Source of the DNA: Balanoglossus misakiensis
Lineage: Eukaryota > Hemichordata
Assembly (NCBI GenBank): GCA_040954595.2
Contig: CM082584.2
Span: forward strand, 1,860,001 to 1,924,000
Reading direction: 5' to 3'
Length of the DNA: 64,000 nt
Both the position numbers and the translations under genes were made by a program. The number at the start of each line of letters is the position of its first letter. The first letter of the stretch is position 1. Below, one piece after another: positions 33,201-48,900 of this stretch. The notes below the pieces were generated by a model. It saw nothing but the letters and a program-made list of their open reading frames with translations. It did no database searches and was not told the DNA's origin.

Positions 33201-36200
33201 CAGGGATTTACAGACAACTTTAAATCCCCCAGTAGGCATTTTATACCCATGTCAAAGTGCAGAGCTTGCATCACTATCTACCCTGATGCATCATCAACCT
33301 TGCTTCGCCATTTACCCTGATGCAAAGAATCAGATTCAATGTCATCGTTGCATTAGCAATGTCAAAGTACAGTGCTTTTGGACACGTATTAACCCAGGGA
33401 TTTACAGACAACTTTAAATCCCCCTGTAGGCATTTTACACCCATGTCAAAGTAAAGTGTTTGCATCACTATCTACCCTGATGCATCATAAAGCTTGCTAC
33501 GCCATTTACCCTGATGCAAAGAATCAGATTCAATGTCATCATTGCATTAGCAATGTCAAAGGACAGTGCTTTTCGACACGTATTAACCCACAGATTTTTC
33601 AACAACCTGAAATCCCCATATGCATTTAATACCCATGTCAAAGTGAAGTGTTTGCATCACTATCTACCCTGATGCATCATAAAGCTTGCTACGCCATTTA
33701 CCCTGATGCAAAGAATCAGATTCAATGTCATCGTTACATTAGCAATGTCAAAGTACAGTGCTTTTGGACACGTATTAACCCAGGGATTTATCATCAACTT
33801 GAAATCCCCATATGCATTTAATACCCATGTCAAATTGAAGTGATTGCATCACTATCTACCCTGATGCATCATCAACCTTGCTTCGCCATTTGCCCTGATG
33901 CAAAGAATCAGATTCAATGTCATCGTTGCATTAGCAATGTCAAATTAGAGTGCTTTTGGCCACATATTAACCTATAGATTTACATTTAACATTAAATACC
34001 CATGTGAAAGTGCAGAGTTTGCATCACCATCTACTCTGATGCATCATTGAGCTTGCTTCGCCATTTGCCCTAATGCAAAGAATCCCATTCAATGTCACCA
34101 TTGCATATGCAATGTCAAAGTACAGTGCTTTCCGCCACGTATTAACCCAGGGATTTACAGACAACTTTAAATCCCCCAGTAGGCATTTTATACCCATGTC
34201 AAAGTGCAGAGCTGGCATCACTATCTACCCTGATGCATCATCAACCTTGCTTCGCCATTTACCCTGATGCAAAGAATCAGATTCAATGTCATCGTTGCAT
34301 TAGCAATGTCAAAGTACAGTGCTTTCCGCCACGTATTAACCCAGGGATTTACAGACAACATTAAATCCCCCAGTAGGCATTTTATACCCATGTCAAAGTG
34401 CAGAGCTTGCATCACTATCTACCCTGATGCATCATCAACCTTGCTTCGCCATTTACCCTGATGCAAAGAATCAGATTCAATGTCATCGTTGCATTAGCAA
34501 TGTCAAAGTACAGTGCTTTTGGACACGTATTAACCCAGGGATTTACAGACAACTTTAAATCCCCCTGTAGGCATTTTACACCCATGTCAAAGTAAAGTGT
34601 TTGCATCACTATCTACCCTGATGCATCATAAAGCTTGCTACGCCATTTACCCTGATGCAAAGAATCAGATTCAATGTCATCATTGCATTAGCAATGTCAA
34701 AGGACAGTGCTTTTCGACACGTATTAACCCACAGATTTTTCAACAACCTGAAATCCCCATATGCATTTAATACCCATGTCAAAGTGAAGTGTTTGCATCA
34801 CTATCTACCCTGATGCATCATAAAGCTTGCTACGCCATTTACCCTGATGCAAAGAATCATATTCAATGTCATCGTTACATTAGCAATGTCAAAGTACAGT
34901 GCTTTTGGACACGTATTAACCCAGGGATTTATCATCAACTTGAAATCCCCATATGCATTTAATACCCATGTCAAAGTGAAGTGATTGCATCAATATCTAC
35001 CTTGATGCATCATCAACCTTGCTTCGCCATTTGCCCTGATGCAAAGAATCCGATTCAATGTCATCGTTGCATTAGCAATGTCAAATTAGAGTGCTTTTGG
35101 CCACGTATTAACCTATAGATTTACATTTAACATTAAATACCCATGTGAAAGTGCAGAGTTTGCATCACCATCTACTCTGATGCATCATTGAGCTTGCTTC
35201 GCCATTTGCCCTAATGCAATGAATCCCATTCAATGTCACCATTGCATATGCAATGTCAAAGTACAGTGCTTTCCGCCACGTATTAACCCAGGGATTTACA
35301 GACAACTTTAAATCCCCCTGTAGGCATTTTATACCCATGTCAAAGTGCAGAGCTTGCATCACTATCTACCCTGATGCATAATCAACCTTGCTTCGCCATT
35401 TACCCTGATGCAAAGAATCAGATTCAATGTCATCGTTGCATTAGCAATGTCAAAGTACAGTGCTTTTGGACACGTATTAACCCAGGGATTTACAGACAAC
35501 TGTAAATCCCCCTGAAGGCATTTTATACCCATGTCAAAGTGAAGTGTTTGCAACACTATCTACCCTGATGCATCATAAAGCTTGCTACGCCATTTACCCT
35601 GATGCAAAGAATCAGATTCAATGTCATCATTGCATTAGCAATGTCAAAGTACAGTGCTTTTCGACACGAATTAACCCACAGATTTTTCAACAACCTGAAA
35701 TCCCCATATGCATTTAATACCCATGTCAAAGTGAAGTGTTTGCATCACTATCTACCCTGATGCATCATAAAGCTTGCTACGCCATTTACCCTGATGCAAA
35801 GAATCAGATTCAATGTCATCGTTACATTAGCAATGTCAAAGTACAGTGCTTTTGGACACGTATTAACCCAGGGATTTATCATCAACTTGAAATCCCCATA
35901 TGCATTTAATACCCATGTCAAATTGAAGCGATTGCATCACTATCTACCCTGATGCATCATCAACCTTGCTTCGCCATTTGCCCTGATGCAAAGAATCAGA
36001 TTCAATGTCATCGTTGCATTAGCAATGTCAAATTAGAGTGCTTTTGGCCACGTATTAACCTATGGATTTACATTTAACATTAAATACCCATGTGAAAGTG
36101 CAGAGTTTGCATCACCATCTACTCCGATGCATCATTGAGCTTGCTTCGCCATTTGCCCTAATGCAAAGAATCCCATTCAATGTCACCATTGCATATGCAA

Positions 36201-39200
36201 TGTCCAAGTACAGTGCTTTCCGCCACGTATTAACCCAGGGATTTACAGACAACTTTAAATCCCCCAGTAGGCATTTTATACCCATGTCAAAGTGCAGAGC
36301 TTGCATCACTATCTACCCTGATGCATCATCAACCTTGCTTCGCCATTTACCCTGATGCAAAGAATCAGATTCAATGTCATCGTTGCATTAGCAATGTCAA
36401 AGTACAGTGCTTTTGGACACGTATTAACCCAGGGATTTATCATCAACTTGAAATCCCCATATGCATTTAATACCCATGTCAAATTGAAGCGATTGCATCA
36501 CTATCTACCCTGATGCATCATCAACCTTGCTTCGCCATTTGCCCTGATGCAAAGAATCAGATTCAATGTCATCGTTGCATTAACAATGTCAAATTAGAGT
36601 GCTTTTGGCCACGTATTAACCTATGGATTTACATTTAACATTAAATACCCATGTGAAAGTGCAGAGTTTGCATCACCATCTACTCTGATGCATCATTGAG
36701 CTTGCTTCGCCATTTGCCCTAATGCAAAGAATCCCATTCAATGTCACCATTGCATATGCAATGTCAAAGTACAGTGCTTACCGCCACGTATTAACCCAGG
36801 GATTTACAGACAACTTTAAATCCCCCAGTAGGCATTTTATACCCATGTCAAAGTGCAGAGCTGGCATCACTATCTACCCTGATGCATCATCAACCTTGCT
36901 TCGCCATTTACCCTGATGCAAAGAATCAGATTCAATGTCATCGTTGCATTAGCAATGTCAAAGTACAGTGCTTTCCGCCACGTATTAACCCAGGGATTTA
37001 CAGACAACTTTAAATCCCCCAGTAGGCATTTTATACCCATGTCAAAGTGCAGAGCTTGCATCACTATCTACCCTGATGCATCATCAACCTTGCTTCGCCA
37101 TTTACCCTGATGCAAAGAATCAGATTCAATGTCATCGTTGCATTAGCAATGTCAAAGTACAGTGCTTTTGGACACGTATTAACCCAGGGATTTACAGACA
37201 ACTTTAAATCCCCCTGTAGGCATTTTACACCCATGTCAAAGTAAAGTGTTTGCATCACTATCTACCCTGATGCATCATAAAGCTTGCTACGCCATTTACC
37301 CTGATGCAAAGAATCAGATTCAATGTCATCATTGCATTAGCAATGTCAAAGGACAGTGCTTTTCGACACGTATTAACCCACAGATTTTTCAACAACCTGA
37401 AATCCCCATATGCATTTAATACCCATGTCAAAGTGAAGTGTTTGCATCACTATCTACCCTGATGCATCATTAAGCTTGCTACGCCATTTACCCTGATGCA
37501 AAGAATCATATTCAATGTCATCGTTACATTAGCAATGTCAAAGTACAGTGCTTTTGGACACGTATTAACCCAGGGATTTATCATCAACTTGAAATCCCCA
37601 TATGCATTTAATACCCATGTCAAAGTGAAGTGATTGCATCAATATCTACCTTGATGCATCATCAACCTTGCTTCGCCATTTGCCCTGATGCAAAGAATCC
37701 GATTCAATGTCATCGTTGCATTAGCAATGTCAAATTAGAGTGCTTTTGGCCACGTATTAACCTATGGATTTACATTTAACATTAAATACCCATGTGAAAG
37801 TGCAGAGTTTGCATCACCATCTACTCTGATGCATCATTGAGCTTGCTTCGCCATTTGCCCTAATGCAAAGAATCCCATTCAATGTCACCATTGCATATGC
37901 AATGTCAAAGTACAGTGCTTTCCGCCACGTATTAACCCAGGGATTTACAGACAACTTTAAATCCCCCTGTAGGCATTTTATACCCATGTCAAAGTGCAGA
38001 GCTTGCATCACTATCTACCCTGATGCATAATCAACCTTGCTTCGCCATTTACCCTGATGCAAAGAATCAGATTCAATGTCATCGTTGCATTAGCAATGTC
38101 AAAGTACAGTGCTTTTGGACACGTATTAACCCAGGGATTTACAGACAACTGTAAATCCCCCTGTAGGCATTTTATACCCATGTCAAAGTGAAGTGTTTGC
38201 AACACTATCTACCCTGATGCATCATAAAGCTTGCTACGCCATTTACCCTGATGCAAAGAATCAGATTCAATGTCATCATTGCATTAGCAATGTCAAAGTA
38301 CAGTGCTTTTCGACACGAATTAACCCACAGATTTTTCAACAACCTGAAATCCCCATATGCATTTAATACCCATGTCAAAGTGAAGTGTTTGCATCACTAT
38401 CTACCCTGATGCATCATAAAGCTTGCTACGCCATTTACCCTGATGCAAAGAATCAGATTCAATGTCATCGTTACATTAGCAATGTCAAAGTACAGTGCTT
38501 TTGGACACGTATTAACCCAGGGATTTATCATCAACTTGAAATCCCCATATGCATTTAATACCCATGTCAAATTGAAGCGATTGCATCACTATCTACCCTG
38601 ATGCATCATCAACCTTGCTTCACCATTTGCCCTGATGCAAAGAATCAGATTCAATGTCATCGTTGCATTAGCAATGTCAAATTAGAGTGCTTTTGGCCAC
38701 GTATTAACCTATGGATTTACATTTAACATTAAATACCCATGTGAAAGTGCAGAGTTTGCATCACCATCTACTCCGATGCATCATTGAGCTTGCTTCGCCA
38801 TTTGCCCTAATGCAAAGAATCCCATTCAATGTCACCATTGCATATGCAATGTCCAAGTACAGTGCTTTCCGCCACGTATTAACCCAGGGATTTACAGACA
38901 ACTTTAAATCCCCCAGTAGGCATTTTATACCCATGTCAAAGTGCAGAGCTGGCATCACTATCTACCCTGATGCATCATCAACCTTGCTTCGCCATTTACC
39001 CTGATGCAAAGAATCAGATTCAATGTCATCGTTGCATTAGCAATGTCAAAGTACAGTGCTTTCCGCCACGTATTAACCCAGGGATTTACAGACAACTTTA
39101 AATCCCCCAGTAGGCATTTTATACCCATGTCAAAGTGCAGAGCTTGCATCACTATCTACCCTGATGCATCATCAACCTTGCTTCGCCATTTACCCTGATG

Positions 39201-39896
39201 CAAAGAATCAGATTCAATGTCATCGTTGCATTAGCAATGTCAAAGTACAGTGCTTTTGGACACGTATTAACCCAGGGATTTACAGACAACTTTAAATCCC
39301 CCTGTAGGCATTTTACACCCATGTCAAAGTAAAGTGTTTGCATCACTATCTACCCTGATGCATCATAAAGCTTGCTACGCCATTTACCCTGATGCAAAGA
39401 ATCAGATTCAATGTCATCATTGCATTAGCAATGTCAAAGGACAGTGCTTTTCGACACGTATTAACCCACAGATTTTTCAACAACCTGAAATCCCCATATG
39501 CATTTAATACCCATGTCAAAGTGAAGTGTTTGCATCACTATCTACCCTGATGCATCATTAAGCTTGCTACGCCATTTACCCTGATGCAAAGAATCATATT
39601 CAATGTCATCGTTACATTAGCAATGTCAAAGTACAGTGCTTTTGGACACGTATTAACCCAGGGATTTATCATCAACTTGAAATCCCCATATGCATTTAAT
39701 ACCCATGTCAAAGTGAAGTGATTGCATCAATATCTACCTTGATGCATCATCAACCTTGCTTCGCCATTTGCCCTGATGCAAAGAATCCGATTCAATGTCA
39801 TCGTTGCATTAGCAATGTCAAATTAGAGTGCTTTTGGCCACGTATTAACCTATGGATTTACATTTAACATTAAATACCCATGTGAAAGTGCAGAGT
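28868..39896. repeat. 11,029-bp higher-order block, copy 1
   Basis: Every landmark tested in this block recurs 11,029 bp downstream: 29,065/40,094, 29,626/40,655, 30,396/41,425, 31,936/42,965, 32,883/43,912, 35,165/46,194, 36,112/47,141, 37,814/48,843 and 39,152/50,181. The left limit is sharp: 28,867 is C where 39,896 and 50,925 are T, and upstream text is of another monomer type. By eye I found only two substitutions between the copies in the stretches compared (near 35,117/46,146 and 35,698/46,727). The block holds about 58 monomers. Confidence 0.9.
32883..35164. repeat. Tandem pair of six-monomer cassettes, 1,141-bp unit
   Basis: 32,883-34,023 and 34,024-35,164 have the same monomer order: the short-form boundary, then two successive GTAGGCATTTT-type monomers, further types, and back. 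Landmarks repeat at 33,080/34,221 and 33,274/34,415. Small differences include ACAACTTTAAATC near 33,212 against ACAACATTAAATC near 34,353. The same pair recurs in copy 2 at 43,912 and 45,053. Confidence 0.85.
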
Positions 39897-39901
39897 TTGC
39901 A
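35165..39901. repeat. Composite higher-order repeat of 2,649 and 2,088 bp
   Basis: From 35,165 the short-form boundaries fall at 36,112, 36,673, 37,814, 38,761 and 39,902: spacings of 947, 561, 1,141, 947 and 1,141. The sequence at 35,165 recurs at 37,814 (2,649 = 947 + 561 + 1,141) and the next round lasts 2,088 (947 + 1,141). Thus five-, three- and six-monomer cassettes are combined as units. Confidence 0.75.
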
Positions 39902-42900
39902 TCACCATCTACTCTGATGCATCATAAAGCTTGCTTCGCCATTTGCCCTAATGCAAAGAATCACATTCAATGGCACCATTGCATTAGCAATGTCAAAGTA
40001 CAGTGCTTTCCGCCACGTATTAACCTACGGATTTTTCAACAACTTGAAATCCCCATATGCATTTAATACCCATGTCAAAGTGAAGTGTTTGCATCACCAT
40101 CTACTCTGATGCATCATTGAGCTTGCTTCGCCATTTGCCCTAACGCAAAGAATTACATTCAATGTCACCATTGCATTAGCAATGTCAAAGTACAGTGCTT
40201 TCCGCCACGTATTAAACTGGGGATTTACAGTCACCTTTAAATCCCCCTTTAGGCATTTTATACCCAAGTTCAAGTGCAGAGCTTGCATCACTATCTACCC
40301 TGATGCATCATCAACCTTGCTTCGCCATTTACCCTGATGCAAAGAATCAGATTCAATGTCATCGTTGCATTAGCAATGTCAAAGTACAGTGCTTTTGGAC
40401 ACGTATTAACCCAGGGATTTATCATCTACTTGAAATCCCCATATGCATTTAATACCCATGTCAAAGTGAAGTGTTTGCATCACTATCTACCCTGATGCAT
40501 CATAAAGCTTGCTTCGCCATTTGCCCTGATGCAAAGAATCAGATTCAATGTCATCGTTGCATTAGCAATGTCAAATTAGAGTGCTTTTGGCCAAGTATTA
40601 ACCTATGGATTTACATTTAACATTAAATACCCATGTGAAAGTGCAGAGTTTGCATCACCATCTACTCTGATGCATCATTGAGCTTGCTTCGCCATTTGCC
40701 CTAATGCAAAGAATCCCATTCAATGTCACCATTGCATATGCAATGTCAAAGTACAGTGCTTTCCGCCACGTATTAACCCAGGGATTTACAGTCACCTTTA
40801 AATCCCCCTGTAGGCATTTTATACCCATGTCAAAGTGCAGAGCTTGCATCACTATCTACCCTGATGCATCATAAAGCTTGCTACGCCATTTACCCTGATG
40901 CAAAGAATCAGATTCAATGTCATCGTTACATTAGCAATGTCAAAGTACAGTGCTTTTGGACACGTATTAACCCAGGGATTTATCATCAACTTGAAATCCC
41001 CATATGCATTTAATACCCATGTCAAAGTGAAGTGATTGCATCAATATCTATCCTGATGCATCATCAACCTTGCTTCGCCATTTGCCCTGATGCAAAGAAT
41101 CAGATTCAATGTCATCGTTACATTAGCAATGTCAAAGTACAGTGCTTTTGGACACGTATTAACCCAGGGATTTATCATCAACTTGAAATCCCCATATTCA
41201 TTTAATACCCATGTCAAAGTGAAGTGATTGCATCACTATCTACCCTGATGCATCATCAACCTTGCTTCGCCATTTACCCTGATGCAAAGAATCAGATTCA
41301 ATGTCATCATTGCATTAGCAATGTCAAAGTACAATGCTTTTGGACACGAATTAACCCACAGATTTTTCAACAACCTGAAATCCCCATATGCATTTAATAC
41401 CCATGTCAAAGTGCAGAGTTTGCATCACCATCTACTCTGATGCATCATTGAGCTTGCTTCGCCATTTGCCCTAATGCAAAGAATCCCATTCAATGTCACC
41501 ATTGCATATGCAATGTCAAAGTACAGTGCTTTCAGCCACGTATTAACCCAGGGATTTACAGACAACTTTAAATCCCCCTGTAGGCATTTTATACCCATGT
41601 CAAAGTGCAGAGCTTGCATCACTATCTACCCTGATGCATCATCAACCTTGCTTCGCCATTTACCCTGATGCAAAGAATCAGATTCAATGTCATCGCTGCA
41701 TTAGCAATGTCAAAGTACAGTGCTTTTGGACACGTATTAACCCAGGGATTTACAGACAACTTTAAATCCCCCTGTAGGCATTTTATACCCATGTCAAAGT
41801 GAAGTGTTTGCATCACTATCTACCCTGATGCGTCATAAAGCTTGCTACGCCATTTACCCTGATGCAAAGAATCAGATTCAATGTCATCATTGCATTAGCA
41901 ATGTCAAAGTACAGTGCTTTTGGACACGTATTAACCCACAGATTTTTCAACAACCTGAAATCCCCATATGCATTTAATACCCATGTCAAAGTGAAGTGTT
42001 TGCATCACTATCTACCCTGATGCGTCATAAAGCTTGCTACGCCATTTACCCTGATGCAAAGAATCAGATTCAATGTCATCGTTGCATTAGCAATGTCAAA
42101 GTACAGTGCTTTTGGACATGTATTAACCCACAGATTTTTCAACAACCTGAAATCCCCATATGCATTTAATACCCATGTCAAAGTGAAGTGATTGCATCAC
42201 TATCTATCCTGATGCATCATCAACCTTGCTTCGCCATTTGCCCTGATGCAAAGAATCAGATTCAATGTCATCGTTACATTAGCAATGTCAAAGTACAGTG
42301 CTTTTGGACACGTATTAACCCAGGGATTTATCATCAACTTGAAATCCCCATATTCATTTAATACCCATGTCAAAGTGAAGTGATTGCATCACTATCTACC
42401 CTGATGCATCATCAACCTTGCTTCGCCATTTACCCTGATGCAAGGAATCAGATTCAATGTCATCATTGCATTAGCAATGTCAAAGTACAATGCTTTTGGA
42501 CACGTATTAACCCACAGATTTTTCAACAACCTGAAATCCCCATATGCATTTAATACCCATGTCAAAGTGCAGAGTTTGCATCACCATCTACTCTGATGCA
42601 TCATTGAGCTTGCTTCGCCATTTGCCCTAATGCAAAGAATCCCATTCAATGTCACCATTGCATATGCAATGTCAAAGTACAGTGCTTTCAGCCACGTATT
42701 AACCCAGGGATTTTTCAACAACCTGAAATCCCCATATGCATTTAATACCCATGTCAAAGTGAAGTGTTTGCATCACTATCTACCCTGATGCGTCATAAAG
42801 CTTGCTACGCCATTTACCCTGATGCAAAGAATCAGATTCAATGTCATCGTTGCATTAGCAATGTCAAAGTACAGTGCTTTTGGACACGTATTAACCCAGG

Positions 42901-45900
42901 GATTTATCATCAACTTGAAATCCCCATATTCATTTAATACCCATGTGAAAGTGCTGAGTTTGCATCACCATCTACTCTGATACATCATTGAGCTTGCTTC
43001 GCCATTTGCCCTAATGCAAAGAATCCCATTCAATGTCACCATTGCATATGCAATGTCAAAGTACAGTGCTTTCCGCCACGTATTAACCCAGGGATTTACA
43101 GACAACTTTAAATCCCCCTGTAGGCATTTTATACCCATGTCAAAGTGCAGAGCTTGCATCACTATCTACCCTGATGCATAATCAACCTTGCTTCGCCATT
43201 TACCCTGATGCAAAGCATCAGATTCAATGTCATCGTTGCATTAGCAATGTCAAAGTACAGTGCTTTTGGACACGTATTAACCCAGGGATTTACAGACAAC
43301 TTTAAATCCCCCTGTAGGCATTTTATACCCATGTCAAAGTAAAGTGTTTGCAACACTATCTACCCTGATGCATCATAAAGCTTGCTACGCCATTTACCCT
43401 GATGCAAAGAATCAGATTCAATGTCATCATTGCATTAGCAATGTCAAAGTACAGTGCTTTTCGACACGTATTAACCCACAGATTTTTCAACAACCTGAAA
43501 TCCCCATATGCATTTAATACCCATGTCAAAGTGAAGTGTTTGCATCACTATCTACCCTGATGCATCATAAAGCTTGCTACGCCATTTACCCTGATGCAAA
43601 GAATCAGATTCAATGTCATCGTTACATTAGCAATGTCAAAGTACAGTGCTTTTGGACACGTATTAACCCAGGGATTTATCATCAACTTGAAATCCCCATA
43701 TGCATTTAATACCCATGTCAAATTGAAGTGATTGCATCACTATCTACCCTGATGCATCATCAACCTTGCTTCGCCATTTGCCCTGATGCAAAGAATCAGA
43801 TTCAATGTCATCGTTGCATTAGCAATGTCAAATTAGAGTGCTTTTGGCCACATATTAACCTATAGATTTACATTTAACATTAAATACCCATGTGAAAGTG
43901 CAGAGTTTGCATCACCATCTACTCTGATGCATCATTGAGCTTGCTTCGCCATTTGCCCTAATGCAAAGAATCCCATTCAATGTCACCATTGCATATGCAA
44001 TGTCAAAGTACAGTGCTTTCCGCCACGTATTAACCCAGGGATTTACAGACAACTTTAAATCCCCCAGTAGGCATTTTATACCCATGTCAAAGTGCAGAGC
44101 TGGCATCACTATCTACCCTGATGCATCATCAACCTTGCTTCGCCATTTACCCTGATGCAAAGAATCAGATTCAATGTCATCGTTGCATTAGCAATGTCAA
44201 AGTACAGTGCTTTCCGCCACGTATTAACCCAGGGATTTACAGACAACTTTAAATCCCCCAGTAGGCATTTTATACCCATGTCAAAGTGCAGAGCTTGCAT
44301 CACTATCTACCCTGATGCATCATCAACCTTGCTTCGCCATTTACCCTGATGCAAAGAATCAGATTCAATGTCATCGTTGCATTAGCAATGTCAAAGTACA
44401 GTGCTTTTGGACACGTATTAACCCAGGGATTTACAGACAACTTTAAATCCCCCTGTAGGCATTTTACACCCATGTCAAAGTAAAGTGTTTGCATCACTAT
44501 CTACCCTGATGCATCATAAAGCTTGCTACGCCATTTACCCTGATGCAAAGAATCAGATTCAATGTCATCATTGCATTAGCAATGTCAAAGGACAGTGCTT
44601 TTCGACACGTATTAACCCACAGATTTTTCAACAACCTGAAATCCCCATATGCATTTAATACCCATGTCAAAGTGAAGTGTTTGCATCACTATCTACCCTG
44701 ATGCATCATAAAGCTTGCTACGCCATTTACCCTGATGCAAAGAATCAGATTCAATGTCATCGTTACATTAGCAATGTCAAAGTACAGTGCTTTTGGACAC
44801 GTATTAACCCAGGGATTTATCATCAACTTGAAATCCCCATATGCATTTAATACCCATGTCAAATTGAAGTGATTGCATCACTATCTACCCTGATGCATCA
44901 TCAACCTTGCTTCGCCATTTGCCCTGATGCAAAGAATCAGATTCAATGTCATCGTTGCATTAGCAATGTCAAATTAGAGTGCTTTTGGCCACATATTAAC
45001 CTATAGATTTACATTTAACATTAAATACCCATGTGAAAGTGCAGAGTTTGCATCACCATCTACTCTGATGCATCATTGAGCTTGCTTCGCCATTTGCCCT
45101 AATGCAAAGAATCCCATTCAATGTCACCATTGCATATGCAATGTCAAAGTACAGTGCTTTCCGCCACGTATTAACCCAGGGATTTACAGACAACTTTAAA
45201 TCCCCCAGTAGGCATTTTATACCCATGTCAAAGTGCAGAGCTGGCATCACTATCTACCCTGATGCATCATCAACCTTGCTTCGCCATTTACCCTGATGCA
45301 AAGAATCAGATTCAATGTCATCGTTGCATTAGCAATGTCAAAGTACAGTGCTTTCCGCCACGTATTAACCCAGGGATTTACAGACAACATTAAATCCCCC
45401 AGTAGGCATTTTATACCCATGTCAAAGTGCAGAGCTTGCATCACTATCTACCCTGATGCATCATCAACCTTGCTTCGCCATTTACCCTGATGCAAAGAAT
45501 CAGATTCAATGTCATCGTTGCATTAGCAATGTCAAAGTACAGTGCTTTTGGACACGTATTAACCCAGGGATTTACAGACAACTTTAAATCCCCCTGTAGG
45601 CATTTTACACCCATGTCAAAGTAAAGTGTTTGCATCACTATCTACCCTGATGCATCATAAAGCTTGCTACGCCATTTACCCTGATGCAAAGAATCAGATT
45701 CAATGTCATCATTGCATTAGCAATGTCAAAGGACAGTGCTTTTCGACACGTATTAACCCACAGATTTTTCAACAACCTGAAATCCCCATATGCATTTAAT
45801 ACCCATGTCAAAGTGAAGTGTTTGCATCACTATCTACCCTGATGCATCATAAAGCTTGCTACGCCATTTACCCTGATGCAAAGAATCATATTCAATGTCA

Positions 45901-48900
45901 TCGTTACATTAGCAATGTCAAAGTACAGTGCTTTTGGACACGTATTAACCCAGGGATTTATCATCAACTTGAAATCCCCATATGCATTTAATACCCATGT
46001 CAAAGTGAAGTGATTGCATCAATATCTACCTTGATGCATCATCAACCTTGCTTCGCCATTTGCCCTGATGCAAAGAATCCGATTCAATGTCATCGTTGCA
46101 TTAGCAATGTCAAATTAGAGTGCTTTTGGCCACGTATTAACCTATGGATTTACATTTAACATTAAATACCCATGTGAAAGTGCAGAGTTTGCATCACCAT
46201 CTACTCTGATGCATCATTGAGCTTGCTTCGCCATTTGCCCTAATGCAATGAATCCCATTCAATGTCACCATTGCATATGCAATGTCAAAGTACAGTGCTT
46301 TCCGCCACGTATTAACCCAGGGATTTACAGACAACTTTAAATCCCCCTGTAGGCATTTTATACCCATGTCAAAGTGCAGAGCTTGCATCACTATCTACCC
46401 TGATGCATAATCAACCTTGCTTCGCCATTTACCCTGATGCAAAGAATCAGATTCAATGTCATCGTTGCATTAGCAATGTCAAAGTACAGTGCTTTTGGAC
46501 ACGTATTAACCCAGGGATTTACAGACAACTGTAAATCCCCCTGAAGGCATTTTATACCCATGTCAAAGTGAAGTGTTTGCAACACTATCTACCCTGATGC
46601 ATCATAAAGCTTGCTACGCCATTTACCCTGATGCAAAGAATCAGATTCAATGTCATCATTGCATTAGCAATGTCAAAGTACAGTGCTTTTCGACACGAAT
46701 TAACCCACAGATTTTTCAACAACCTTAAATCCCCATATGCATTTAATACCCATGTCAAAGTGAAGTGTTTGCATCACTATCTACCCTGATGCATCATAAA
46801 GCTTGCTACGCCATTTACCCTGATGCAAAGAATCAGATTCAATGTCATCGTTACATTAGCAATGTCAAAGTACAGTGCTTTTGGACACGTATTAACCCAG
46901 GGATTTATCATCAACTTGAAATCCCCATATGCATTTAATACCCATGTCAAATTGAAGCGATTGCATCACTATCTACCCTGATGCATCATCAACCTTGCTT
47001 CGCCATTTGCCCTGATGCAAAGAATCAGATTCAATGTCATCGTTGCATTAGCAATGTCAAATTAGAGTGCTTTTGGCCACGTATTAACCTATGGATTTAC
47101 ATTTAACATTAAATACCCATGTGAAAGTGCAGAGTTTGCATCACCATCTACTCCGATGCATCATTGAGCTTGCTTCGCCATTTGCCCTAATGCAAAGAAT
47201 CCCATTCAATGTCACCATTGCATATGCAATGTCCAAGTACAGTGCTTTCCGCCACGTATTAACCCAGGGATTTACAGACAACTTTAAATCCCCCAGTAGG
47301 CATTTTATACCCATGTCAAAGTGCAGAGCTTGCATCACTATCTACCCTGATGCATCATCAACCTTGCTTCGCCATTTACCCTGATGCAAAGAATCAGATT
47401 CAATGTCATCGTTGCATTAGCAATGTCAAAGTACAGTGCTTTTGGACACGTATTAACCCAGGGATTTATCATCAACTTGAAATCCCCATATGCATTTAAT
47501 ACCCATGTCAAATTGAAGCGATTGCATCACTATCTACCCTGATGCATCATCAACCTTGCTTCGCCATTTGCCCTGATGCAAAGAATCAGATTCAATGTCA
47601 TCGTTGCATTAACAATGTCAAATTAGAGTGCTTTTGGCCACGTATTAACCTATGGATTTACATTTAACATTAAATACCCATGTGAAAGTGCAGAGTTTGC
47701 ATCACCATCTACTCTGATGCATCATTGAGCTTGCTTCGCCATTTGCCCTAATGCAAAGAATCCCATTCAATGTCACCATTGCATATGCAATGTCAAAGTA
47801 CAGTGCTTACCGCCACGTATTAACCCAGGGATTTACAGACAACTTTAAATCCCCCAGTAGGCATTTTATACCCATGTCAAAGTGCAGAGCTGGCATCACT
47901 ATCTACCCTGATGCATCATCAACCTTGCTTCGCCATTTACCCTGATGCAAAGAATCAGATTCAATGTCATCGTTGCATTAGCAATGTCAAAGTACAGTGC
48001 TTTCCGCCACGTATTAACCCAGGGATTTACAGACAACTTTAAATCCCCCAGTAGGCATTTTATACCCATGTCAAAGTGCAGAGCTTGCATCACTATCTAC
48101 CCTGATGCATCATCAACCTTGCTTCGCCATTTACCCTGATGCAAAGAATCAGATTCAATGTCATCGTTGCATTAGCAATGTCAAAGTACAGTGCTTTTGG
48201 ACACGTATTAACCCAGGGATTTACAGACAACTTTAAATCCCCCTGTAGGCATTTTACACCCATGTCAAAGTAAAGTGTTTGCATCACTATCTACCCTGAT
48301 GCATCATAAAGCTTGCTACGCCATTTACCCTGATGCAAAGAATCAGATTCAATGTCATCATTGCATTAGCAATGTCAAAGGACAGTGCTTTTCGACACGT
48401 ATTAACCCACAGATTTTTCAACAACCTGAAATCCCCATATGCATTTAATACCCATGTCAAAGTGAAGTGTTTGCATCACTATCTACCCTGATGCATCATT
48501 AAGCTTGCTACGCCATTTACCCTGATGCAAAGAATCATATTCAATGTCATCGTTACATTAGCAATGTCAAAGTACAGTGCTTTTGGACACGTATTAACCC
48601 AGGGATTTATCATCAACTTGAAATCCCCATATGCATTTAATACCCATGTCAAAGTGAAGTGATTGCATCAATATCTACCTTGATGCATCATCAACCTTGC
48701 TTCGCCATTTGCCCTGATGCAAAGAATCCGATTCAATGTCATCGTTGCATTAGCAATGTCAAATTAGAGTGCTTTTGGCCACGTATTAACCTATGGATTT
48801 ACATTTAACATTAAATACCCATGTGAAAGTGCAGAGTTTGCATCACCATCTACTCTGATGCATCATTGAGCTTGCTTCGCCATTTGCCCTAATGCAAAGA